Below the pieces are notes generated by a model. It was given only the letters and a program-made list of their open reading frames with translations. It was not told the DNA's origin and searched no databases. From contig NC_087378.1 in assembly GCF_963675165.1 (NCBI RefSeq), positions 6,319,205 through 6,383,204 of the forward strand: a DNA stretch of 64,000 bases, written 5' to 3'. The translations under genes were made by a program, and so were the position numbers. Positions 1 through 10,900 of the stretch are shown piece by piece (position 1 is the first letter of the stretch; the number at the start of each line of letters is the position of its first letter). This DNA comes from Halichondria panicea (Eukaryota > Porifera > Demospongiae > Suberitida > Halichondriidae).

Positions 1-24
1 CCCTCTTCCATTCGTTCTTCTCAG

Positions 25-209
25 TGGCCAGACACGGATCGAGGAAGGTGGTGGCATATCACGTCGTCCCCGGCAACACACTGGTAGAGCAGTTGGTTAG
101 AAGTAGCATTCAAGATTGTTGTAATTTGAGACAGTTGTTGCTATCATTAGCAAACTCATTCCCAGCTCTAGGTGAAAAACTGGCCAGTCTTATCCTTCCT
201 ATGTTCTAG
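25..209 (+). CDS. 3'-terminal coding exon of an unidentified gene (5' part outside window)
   Basis: A pyrimidine-rich tract ending in CAG at 22-24 is a good splice acceptor, and the open frame after it runs about 61 codons to a TAG stop at 207-209. The exon enters in phase 1. The encoded tail (starting ARHGSRKVVAYHVVPGN and ending ASLILPMF) is rich in Leu and amphipathic stretches, like an alpha-helical repeat protein, but I do not recognise the family. It converges on the GH57-like gene, whose stop codon lies 265 bases away. A chance open frame is possible but less likely given the acceptor and the in-frame stop. Confidence 0.5.
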
Positions 210-473
210 GTATAAAAATTTTTAAAAATTGGCTGGCCAAATATTTTTGTTGCTTTAATCAAAAATTGTTTTTCTTGATATATCGATATATGGAGTGTTT
301 GTGTAATTTGTACCGAACAATACATTCATGTTCTCGACAATCGTAAGAATTATTATCAACATTAATTTTAATATGTGGTTGTACATCAAAATTAATTGTG
401 CAAAAAATAGAGGATAACTAATAGCTACAAAATTACAGCCTTACATCTATACACACAACTATGAAATCACAGT

Positions 474-3400
474 TTATCCTTTGCATGCTGCATTCCCTGC
501 TCCTATGTAGACATGATATATGTCTGTCTTCTTGACATTTCCTTTAGTGTCTGTGGCAGTCACAAAGTAGTCAATCAGTGTATCCTTCAGCCCTGTTATC
601 TGTGAGGGGGGTGAGATGACCACAGTTAATTTGTACCGCGTTTCTAGCTTGTTAGCATTAATTTGCACTGTTGGCTGATGAAAGAAAAGGAAATGTTTGT
701 GGTTAGCGGTTATCACAAGAGTAGATAATCTCGGAACAATCAAAGTCAGCCCAAAATATTTTACCAAGCTAGATCTACTTCTTATAAGCCATGGGGCTAT
801 ATTATAGGGTAAACAGTTGGTCAGTTGGTCTGCTTGTGTTTTTCCTATATAGGCTCAGATCCCACTTAGCGATTAGGCAATGAAATGTAGGTGGCACAGT
901 AAGTGCATAAATTACCCCAGTAGCCAATTACCTCAGTGATAAGCACATGCCAAGTTTTAAGTCTGACGAATTTGAGGCATTTGAAACAGACATACTATGT
1001 ATGCGTCATAATTATTATGTAATACAATTGCAACTCTTACCTTGATCCAGAACTCATTAGCGATGATGGTAGGGAGGCAATCCTTTTTTGTGCTGTTACA
1101 GCTCAAGTCAATGCTGGCATTGTACACATTTCCCTGTGGCACGTGGAACACATTTCAGGGATGGCAACTATACACTGATATGACAAGATGGCTACCTTTG
1201 GGAAAACTCTCTCATTCATCTTCATCGTAGTCCAGTCTGTCACTTGGGTTAGGTCTGTATTAGGGAAATTTGTTGCACAATAATGCTGGAAATGTACCCA
1301 GACGTCCCAGAGGAAAGTTCGTCATGTTAACCACATATGCCCCCAGGGCCTGGCCTAGCTAAATGAGGTGGTCTACCCCAACAAATCAAATAGCAAATTC
1401 TGAGCATTGTAAAGACTACTGTACATGTTCAACAATGTGTAGTAGGTTTCTTAGTTGTATAGTCAACTAGGGAGTGTAGTGTCACTAATTAATTGACCGA
1501 GGCGCAGCCAATATCGTGGTTTTTCTAGAAAAAGACACTGCAATACCAATACATGATGAGCTGAGCAAACACAGTCCTTACTGCGCCAATATATACCATG
1601 TGACTGACCTGACTTGTACACTTCATTTGAGTTATCTTGTAAAGGGTTGATACCATCCATGTCTTTGCGATAGTTGAACACGACTGACGATATACCAGAC
1701 ACGTCGTAAGCAAAGGTCCACACGTGGAAGTCACTGTAATATCATGGCCGGAGATACCGTGCATGTAGGATAATTATAATGCTAATTACCTCTGAGACAA
1801 AGATTATAATTATGCAGGATATAGCTATAGTACTGTAGAATTGAATAACATTCATCATGCATTGGGTGATGGCCATTATACAGAGGTGGCCTTTATACAG
1901 AGGTGGCCATTATACAAAGGTGGCCATTATACAGAGGTGGCCTTTATACAGAGGTGGCCTTTTTGATTGATAATTTATTGTTTTCTATACATTGGAACTT
2001 GGATGCCTGGCCATCATACACAGTCGGCTTTGCATCGGGGATGACGTATAGACCGTTAAGGGGGGTTCCATTGCTAGTGGTTCGTGTATGTACTGCAAGT
2101 ACCACTGTGAGGCTTTTAATAATAAATTGGAGATTGCAAGGTACAAAACGTACGTTGCCATGGGTGTGTACTTGTAGCCCCAAAGTTCCCCCATGCCACA
2201 TGCCCCTGGGTTCCATGGCAACCGCTGCAGCGCCCATACAGTGGGAGGAGTCTGGTCCAAGCCGTTGGACCTGTGGCGAGACACATGACTTAATTGTAGG
2301 TCATATAATAATACAAAATGGCCTTCTTAGATCAACTTTGACTCGATTGAGGGAGAATACCAATAAATATCTAGAGGTTACGACTTCTCGGTAAGTGCAA
2401 CTCATGGTGTATTTTCAATCAGAATGGTTGACCATTTTCTTATCTCTACACACTCTGAATGAATCCACAGCTTACAGTGCTTACATGGCAATTGCTTTCT
2501 GTCCATGAGCGACGGCATTGTTGGCTGCTACGGTCTGCTTCACGGGCATGTCCTCCACTCCCCCATAGTACATGTATCCTGAGGTGAGTCCCGGCAGGAA
2601 GAAGTGCCATGCCAACTCAGCTTCCTGAGTGAGGGTGACGTACATGAGGAGAAGGAAGTATCGAAAACAAAACATACAAGCATAATTTATATTCACTGAC
2701 ACAGTAGATGGAAGAAATTAAGGGATGCACCTAAAAATTAACTGATCTGCAATTAAAACATCGTGACTACAATTTTAAAGACACAGACGAAGGTAAATAA
2801 ATAAATACTAGCTGTATTAATGGACTTACAGTTGCATTAGCTGATGGTGCTTGTATTTCACTGATCTTTGCACCAATCGATACCTGAGAAGGTGAGTAAA
2901 CACATGGAGCCTAGAGCAGATAGATATAAAATTATTACCTGCTCTGCCGTTTCCACGACGTTCTCGGCAGCTGTCAGCACGGCCCAGTTCCTCTCATCCA
3001 GGGACCAGCCATTCTCAATGTCAAACTGGCCCACCTATGATAAAGGAGAAAAGTAGCACAGAGGAAATATGAATACAACAATCAACAATTAAAGCATTTA
3101 TTGGCTTATTACCAAATCCCCCCTTGCATCCAACTCTTGGTCTCCTCTTTTATACCCAACTCCCCCATAATAAAGCATTAATCGACTTACTCTCAGATCC
3201 CCCCCTCTTGAATCCAACTCTTGGTCTCCTCCTTTATACCCAACTCCCCCATAATAAAGCATTAATCGACTTACTCTCAAATCCCCCTCTTGAATCCAAC
3301 TCGTGGTCTCCTCCTTCATACCCGACTTTCCCACTCACTTACTCACTTGAGCTTTGTTAGGCTGCAGGGGGTAGTTCCACTGTAGGCTCTGAGGAGACCC

Positions 3401-6400
3401 AAAGTCCCCGTCAGGGTTCACCCACCCCCCATCCTCCACGTGCACCACGTCATTCTCGTCCACTGGGAACTGCCTGAGGTACTGCTGCACTGTCGTGGCA
3501 ATGTATCCCTGGGGCATATAAGGATTAGACACACAATGAATTCGTCACATACAGTGTAATTATGACAGCTGCTACTGTAACATAGCTAGAAAAGGACAAG
3601 TAGGACAATGCCAATTGTTGAGCAGTCGACAAATTATTGGCCTGGAAACTGTTCGCGTTGATCGATGTTCCTAACTGTTCGAGTTGATCGATGTTCCTAA
3701 CTGTTACAGTAAATAGGATTAAAGTAGTTTAATCATTCCCTTAGAACATTGAAACTGTATGAATTATTATTTATTGTAAGCACTAGGCAAAAGCAAGCAA
3801 GTCTGTATATGCCTTTGGTTCTTCCAAACCACAACATGCTGCAAATCATCTTAACAAAAGCCTATTATTAATTGTTACTGACCTTTCCTTTTCCTTCGTT
3901 CACAAAGTTTTTAACACATTCCTCATAGTACGAATTCCCTCCTCCAAAGGCGTTGTCTCCGTCGTGAGCCAGGAGTACCAGGATAGGGTGGGTGGGGTCA
4001 CTATTCCCGGCAATCTTGTCTATGTCCGATGTGCCGTAACACTGGTAACCATCCAACCAACTCATGGCCTGCATGAAAGACCATCACCAGGGTAATTCTT
4101 AAAAAAAATGATAGCTTTGGTTTTAGCGAAAGTGGAGCAATTAAAGGTATGAGCTAGTTAAGCATCCTCCATCGTCTATTATTTTGAGCTACGTATTCAA
4201 TTGTCATTGAAATGAATAAGAAACTTGAACTCCAATTAGTCTATTGAACAGGAAGGATTTGAGAGTACCGTATAGCGGTAACCCGGTTATTTTCGTATGG
4301 TAGAACTTTGTGTATTGTAAAGCATCATGAAACTATCCTGAGCTGTACAAATTTAATTGGGCGTTTCATATGAAAATTTGCACCAACAAATTATCACCTT
4401 GAAACATACACTTGCTGTCCAAGTATAAAACTAAGGCAACAGGTTTAGGATTTAAGCTGATCAACTGCACAGAAAATAACTTGCTTATATGTACGTACCA
4501 TTGCAGCTGGTATTACAATAATCTTGGTTGCATTCCCAGTTTCCGGATCCACATACTGGGCATAGTGAGGTCGGTATGAGAATGGGTACGCATTGTTTGG
4601 AACGCAGCCACGAGAAATGGACTCTCTGAAATAGGAAGACTGCTCAGGATTCACCTGTGAAGAACATGTCAGTCTAAAGTAAGTGTTGAATTGTTCAGTG
4701 CTCACCTGATCAGCTTTGTTAGGAGGAGAATTGTTGTCGCCATGGGGATCATAAGGGTATTTCTGTAAATGTGAGAGTTTGTAATCACTGAAGGCGTGTG
4801 CCAACTACACTAAGTCTATTCTAAACATTATATTCTAGAAGTTTGCACGAATGTGACTGCAACATGCAGGTTATGCTGTGCTGCATGTACCTACCTACTC
4901 TAACCTGAGTAAACTGCACATGTATAACGTGAGGCAAACCCAGCCTACAGTATACACAAATGTGCCATGCACCGTATCATTGCTCACTTTGCAGGCTCTG
5001 GAGATGTGGTTGTTGGCGACGATGACCCATTGCAGACCAGCTGCCACTAGAGTGGGGATGGCCCTCTCAGTGAACACCATCTCAGCGGGGAAGAAGCCTA
5101 GTAATGGAACAATGCTCAATAAAAAGAATGATTGGTTATCATGAACACCATAGCGCCCATCAATAAACTTAAATCGAGGCTTCTACAAATGCCTAGACAA
5201 AAAATAATTTACCATGCATGGACGAGTATATACATTTACATTATGCACTATAGAGTGTTTATGAGCCAGGATAACCATAGCAATTTTGTGTTTTGAAATA
5301 TCTTCTAACCTTTAGAGTAGGGTGCTTTGTTCCACGTTTTGGCGTACATCAGCTTGTGAATTGCAATCTCTTTGGCAAGTGCATTCCTGGGGAAATTAAA
5401 AAAAGCATTAATTTTAGAGCTTCATAGCAATTAAATAATTATGATATGCATGCATAATGTACACTACCAGCAGGGCTTGCATATTGCGCAGTGTACAAAA
5501 TTGCAGCCGGTGTAGAAGCGATATCATTTTTGGGCCCCCCGGGCCCTAAATCGCAAAGTCCACACAAACAATGGAAGGAATAAGAATGCATGCTATACAG
5601 CATCAAGTGAAAAGATACGATCTGTTCACTATACTAAGTCTACAATTTTATCGGCAACTAAGTATTAGAACTACTGCTCTATGAGATCAATAGCAGTAGG
5701 CTCTCACCTGTCTATAAGGGTGGTCAGAGCGTGGTGGTAGGTGAAGGAGACAAAATCCAGTTTAGGATCTCCGCCTGAGGTTTTCATGGAATTGATGGCA
5801 CCAGAGTAAGCGTTGTTCCAACCTGAACTGTAGATGTGGTTGTTGTCTGCAAGGTTGTTCAAGTTCTCAATTAGACAACCACTGAAGCTCACCTGAAGAC
5901 AAAATACAACCTGGTTGAGCAGGGCTATACTTATAATAGGGTCGTTGATAAAAGTGGGCAAATAAGTTGCATCTACACTATCTCTCATGAAAAGATATAT
6001 ACATGCACACAATAAAGAAGTATATCGTAAAGAATAGTACACTAAACAGGAGCTAGCTATAGTTTCGAGATCAGGACTCTCTCATAGTGGGCATCTCTCT
6101 GCAATAGAATTAAGGATAAAGGGGACCACCCCTCCCTCCTATTAGAGACTGGGCTTCAATGCAGTACCTGAGCTCCCATATCTGGAGAGTCTGCAGCACA
6201 ACTCTGTACAGCGTCCAGTGCATAATGCTGGTAGTCATTCACTCTGTCATCTGCAACAGTGCATGCAAGAGAAGTGGAACCTCTGATAAAGGATCGCCTG
6301 AATAAAGGGCACTGCATAGATATTATACAGTGGAACCTCTGTTAACAACCACTTCGGAATAAAGGCCAGCTGCTATAGGCACCCAGGCCCCAAATGAACA

Positions 6401-6965
6401 GTTTGTGTACAAAACAACTCCTCAACAAAGGCCACCTCTGTATAAAGGCCAAAACATTGTTCCCCAAAGGTGTCCGTTATAGAGCTAGAGAGGTTCCACT
6501 GTATTATTTCCCCCAAAATATTACATTTTGTGTAATACGAGCATGCATGCACCAGTTATATTACTGTGTGCACATGCACATACTATTAGTTGTACTACTG
6601 AGATGCAGTACTATGCACTAATATGTAAAGTTGCTCTAATAACCTTTTCCAAAAATGTCATCCATATTGTCATAAGGATGACCTCCTTGTGTGTTCTTGA
6701 GCTGGATAGAATCATACGCTTTCTGGTATGTGTTAGGATTGCTTGGTAACTTGTCCGGCCAGTAGATAGGCTGCTGCATGTGCCTAGCACACACACAATT
6801 TAAGATAGATTTGACTCAATGAGGTTATAAAAATAGAATAACTAGATCTAGATAGCAATTAACTTGTGGTTGGGTGTAGATATAAGCATACCATAGGTAG
6901 GTCGTGTAGACACTGTTAGCAGCACACACACCAAAGAGTACACACAGAACAAGGAAGGTCTCCAT
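474..6965 (-). CDS. Secreted GH57-like glycoside hydrolase, 18 exons, about 704 residues
   Basis: Exons read on the minus strand: 6965-6892, 6783-6644, 6250-6168, 5892-5708, 5386-5310, 5097-4988, 4762-4706, 4654-4499, 4068-3883, 3508-3347, 3034-2939, 2883-2830, 2624-2485, 2270-2154, 1733-1609, 1254-1196, 1133-1041, 674-474. All junctions are GT-AG, phases close, and the total is 705 codons. The second ATG of the first exon (6965, context AAAATGG) was chosen because it starts a signal peptide, METFLVLCVLFGVCAA. The mature N-terminus has WHMQQPIYWPD (residues 25-35), matching the HxHQPxY signature that opens the GH57 barrel. FFPAEM with E192 resembles the nucleophile strand, and LAHDGDNAFGGG (about 327-338) resembles the acid motif. 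The last exons look like a C-terminal beta-sandwich. GH57 enzymes act on alpha-glucans, galactans and related sugars; the substrate here is unknown. GH57 is mainly prokaryotic, so transfer followed by intron gain is possible. Confidence 0.72.
1873..1964. repeat. Minisatellite, about 17-base unit, around 5 copies
   Basis: Units of the form ATACAGAGGTGGCCTTT alternate with a variant ending CCATT. It lies in the intron between exons 14 and 15 of the GH57-like gene. The same words occur, in reverse complement, inside the pogo-like element at 6328-6501, so this array probably grew from a fragment of that element. Confidence 0.8.
3085..3335. repeat. Tandem repeat, about 84-base unit, 3 copies
   Basis: A unit containing ATAAAGCATTAATCGACTTA followed by a CCCC-rich stretch and CCAACTCTTGGTCTCCTC is repeated about three times with a period near 84 bases. 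It fills the intron between exons 10 and 11 of the GH57-like gene and ends just before the donor side of exon 10. It makes spurious open frames on both strands. Confidence 0.8.
6328..6501. mobile_element. Pogo-like MITE, 174 bases, TA target duplication
   Basis: The element begins CAGTGGAACCTCT and ends with its inverse AGAGGTTCCACTG, flanked on both sides by TA (6326-6327 and 6502-6503). It has no coding capacity. CAGT..ACCTC ends with a TA duplication are typical of pogo/Tigger-type mariner relatives. A diverged, truncated piece of the same family (GTGGAACCTCTG) lies just to the left at about 6275-6327. It sits in intron 2 of the GH57-like gene. Confidence 0.75.
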
Positions 6966-7025
6966 TTTGTCACTGGGCCGGCTGCTGAAATGAAAGTGCT
7001 TCGGTGCTGACCTGTACTGTACTGT

Positions 7026-7064
7026 CATAGATACTATAAATTACAGTAATTTATAGTATCTATG
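7026..7064. repeat. Perfect 19-bp inverted repeat with 1-base centre
   Basis: The two arms (7026-7044 and 7046-7064) are exact reverse complements separated by a single A. Short ACTGTACTGT repeats flank both sides. It lies about 60 bases upstream of the GH57-like start codon. It could be a tiny foldback element remnant, a cruciform, or a hairpin in the 5' untranslated region. Confidence 0.85.
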
Positions 7065-7120
7065 GTACTGTACTGTACTACATAGAAGTGGGTGGAGCTG
7101 AGTCTGCAGCGAGAAATTTA

Positions 7121-7130
7121 CGCATGCGCA
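7121..7130. promoter_or_regulatory. NRF1-like site (CGCATGCGCA)
   Basis: This palindromic core matches the TGCGCATGCGCA-type consensus of NRF1. It lies 155 bases upstream of the GH57-like start. Similar cores occur at 7481-7490 and 29359-29368, each in a divergent promoter interval. Binding is inferred from the motif alone. Confidence 0.4.
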
Positions 7131-7912
7131 GTCAAGCCCACGTGGCTTTTTGACCAAAAGATAATTGCACTCATCACTGATTGTACATTGTCTGGCACTT
7201 GCTGAGAGACTGTACACAATTGATGCACATGTGAGTTATGTGAGTTATGTTTTAATGTTTTTAAAATAGGTCCAAAATTTAGTTTGATGTTTGTATGGAA
7301 ACTTACGGCTTCTGTGGTTTTGCTACACTATAGAGACGGGGAGTTTTTGGGACCTATTAATACGGAGGTAGCTATACATTTTCACGCTAAATAGTCGCGG
7401 CATCTTCCTCCACTTTGTGCCTCAGGCACAAGTCCACCACTGTGTGCATGACATGGTTGCCATTGCAACATGCTTTGTTGTGCATGCGCACTGCATTTTA
7501 ATTCATTATCGTAATTCATTATCGTACAACTTTTCTTCTTTTTGGTAGATATCTGTGAGCTCAAAAGGCCTCTGTTCAGATCAATATATAAACTCTGGCA
7601 GTTGTTTGAAACGTGCATTGCATGTGAGTCTCTTCATTTATATGTTGCAGCTGGGCTAGTTCCTATGCTTTTGTTCTTGTTCATTTTCATGGTTCTGTGC
7701 TGTAAATATTGTACACTGTGTGCACATGGTTCTGTTCACTGTACATCCCTCTTGTGCATATTCTGTAGTGGGCTCACTACTAGGATATAATCAATTTATC
7801 CTGTAGTGGAAAATGTTGTAGTAGTCATTATCTTTCCTAGTGAGTAGTTGTGAAACTGTTGTAATAATCAATTTTCCTCGCAGGTAACTTCAATTTGCCA
7901 GAGAACGATATC

Positions 7913-10900
7913 ATGTCTCAACAAGAACTGTTAAAACATATTCTCTCCAATGACGACGTTCGCCATAAAACATCACTATGTCAGTTGGCCACCAAACATT
8001 TTGGATTGTTTGAACGATATCCTCACATGCTCTGTGACCTCTATGCTATTCTCAACTGGCTCCTATGCCGCTTAGACAAACTAGATCAGCTGGCACCCTT
8101 CTCCCATCTCCATGGGGACAATCTCCAACTCTACAGTCAGATAATTCTCTCCTTTGTTCAGTTGTTGCAGAAAAATGGTGTGGAGCCCGTGTTTTTCATT
8201 CCACCTCCGCCAGGTTATGATTCAGAACAATTACAAGCAAAGTTTGCTGAATTTAAGCCCCTAAATGTTAAAGAACGAGCTGTAGTTTCATCCATCCACC
8301 AGGTGTGTGCTGGTGTGAAATGCTCAGTGAAACTGAATGTCACTGATTTTGCTGCACTGCATGTCGAGAGTGTTTTGAACAAAGCAGGTGTAAAGATGAT
8401 GCACCTAACTTCTGAGCTAGTGAATGAAATTAGGAGGTACTATTGTGACCACGTCGAGGTGTGTGGTGTGCTAACCAACAATGTTGACCTTCTGGTAGTG
8501 AATGACTTGAAAGTGTGTCTCCTTGAGCTGCTGGATGTCAGAAAAGTGCAAGGCAGTGATCCCCCCTCCATGGAACTATCGTGCCAATTTGTAACGTCAA
8601 CCATGCTTGCTTCATCTCTCAAAATATCCGAGGCTCAACTCCCAGATTTAGTGTTTCTTTGTGAAAACATGCACCAAACTTGCTCTGTTTTGAGGCTGTG
8701 TGTCTCTGGCGTTGCTGCTATTGCACAGTGGCTAAGAGAACGGAAAAAGTCAGTGCCCAACTCTAAAGAGCTCAAGAAATGGTTCACCTTGTCTCGTTTG
8801 TGGCGCTACAATGTTGAACTGTCGAAAACAACTCCTAAAGCTGCAAAAGATGCAACAATTATCGGATTTGTCCGTACTTGCATCCAGAGAGGCACCATGC
8901 TATCTCATTTGCTTGCCTTGGCTAATGGACGATTTTTGAGACCGGTTATCTTCGAATCACTGCAGTTACAAGGTCCTCGTTTTGTTCTGTTTACTCTAAG
9001 CATACGGAAACAGCTATACTCACTTCTGGGAGTGAAGAAATTTGTAGAATATGGCTGCTCGTCTACAAGAAGCTTCGATTCAACTTCTGGAAAGCTCAAA
9101 CCTTGTTTGTCTGAAAAGAACGAACTTGTGTCTTTGACAAAGAAACCTCTGAATTTCAAACTTTCGCTTCTCTTCGTGACTGTTCTTGGTCGGCAATTGA
9201 AGCTAACAGACGATTCTTTGCACTCTAACATGTTGCAGTTAGAGAGCATTGAGCAAGTTCATATCACTGCTGTTATTGTTTGCTCTTGTTTGCTCTTCAT
9301 GTCGTGTCCCAACAATGTCTACACACCATCACCTGAGTTAGCCGTTTGCGAATTGGATGCTCTCTTCTTAACTTGTTTAGTGTCTCACACAGGGTCACCT
9401 GTCCCAACTCTCACAAGTTGTCCCAGTTCACGCTCCCTCACTGTCAACGCGTGGTTCACACACTTGCTGCACCACTCGCTACTGGTGTCCTCTTTGCTTC
9501 AACTCACTGAACTTCTACCATCCCCAGGAGACATCTTCTCAACCCTGGCATTCCTCAATTTTCATAAAGTGTCTTACGTCCAAGATGAAGGTGCCTTCGA
9601 TGAAACTACTGCCGATAAAAATGTTCCTGCTTCAGAGGGAGCTTCTGAAATTACAGAACTGCCAATTGTTGGTCATGTGACAGGCAAAGACTCTGCTTCT
9701 CTGCCGAGTGTTGATCATGCAGTGGGGGAGGAGAACATTTTGTTGTCAGCTGCTGTGGAGCAGTATCGGAAATTCATGAGCCTGCCATCAGTCTTATGTC
9801 TCAGAGCTGAAATCTTAAATTGTGAAGAAGTGCCGACTCAGCTTACACCGTTTGTGAAATTATTTGTGGAAGCTGTCGAAGCTATCAAGTCAGCTTCCCC
9901 TCCAAATGACGGAAGGAATGTCTCTACTATCGATACAATTGCTATCCATGATTTACTGCCACTTACAGAACCACCACATTCTCTCCACTCGAGTTTTTCT
10001 TCACAGTCCTCTACCTCTCGGCTTGAAGTATCGGAACACCAAGATGCTAAAGAGTTAGAACAAGACTGGTACTCCTTCCAAGACATACGGGAAGAGACGA
10101 TCGATGGTGGTCATTCAGACTGGACCGAGGATATTCTTGAGCGGTCAAGTCCAGATGTGCCAATATCCTCTGAAAGAATGGCCCCAAGTGCTATTGCAAC
10201 TACTCAACCAGATGGTGCTGACCCAAATAGAGGTGTTGTTCGTTCCTCTAGCCCAAAGAAGAAAAAACCTGCTAATAAGAAGCAACAATTTGTCAAAAGA
10301 ACTACCACAGTTCCACTACCAATTCTGGAGCACAAGAAACAGATTCTTGAGCTCGTGAGCACACACCGAGTTGTGATGATTGAAGGAGAAACTGGTTGCG
10401 GCAAGTCGACTAAAGTCCCACAGTTCATTCTCGATTCGTGTCTGAGTGAGAAGAAGCAGTGTGTAATCATGGTGACCCAGCCTCGAAGAGTGGCAGCCAT
10501 TAAATTGGCGGAGAGAGTGGCAGGAGAAAGAGGAGAGGAAGTGGGGAAGACGGTGGGATTTTGTATCGGAGGAGAGAGTCACCGGACCACCAAAACTGCT
10601 CTCACATACTGCACTATTGGATACCTCCTGCAGGTGAATACATGCTGGATATTGTGTGCATGGTACTGATGATTATGTAGATTTAAAGTATGGGTATAAT
10701 TATGTTAGTTTACCGGACAACCATGATTTTGAAAATTGTCCGGGTACAATTGGAACAGATCATTGTAGCGCACGTGAGATGTCCAGAATCATTAGAACAG
10801 CTGCATGCGAGCTAGTTTTTATAGCGCTATGTGCGACCAAACAGTTGCACTAGCTACATGTATGAGTTAATTGCTAACTGCAGAACTCTTGATAGTTATA

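Larger units (their letters stand above)
6966..7912. promoter_or_regulatory. Divergent promoter region between the GH57-like and helicase genes
   Basis: The start codons of the two divergent genes are 947 bases apart. The interval holds two NRF1-like palindromic cores, CGCATGCGCA at 7121-7130 and TGCATGCGCA at 7481-7490, and a perfect hairpin at 7026-7064. For the helicase, an acceptor (CTCGCAG) ends at 7883, so at least one 5' intron is likely. A candidate upstream exon runs about 7549-7623, between TTTTTGGTAG and the donor GTGAGT. Whether that exon is non-coding or extends the protein cannot be decided here. Confidence 0.5.

Noticed and set aside
1903-2394. 163-codon plus-strand open frame
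   Set aside because: It overlaps the minisatellite and a real minus-strand exon (2270-2154) of the GH57-like gene. Codon character and splice evidence favour the minus strand.
5460-5560. GC-rich GGGCCCCCCGGGCCC palindrome in a GH57 intron as a regulatory site
   Set aside because: A short self-complementary run with no match to a motif I can name. Likely chance or part of an old repeat.
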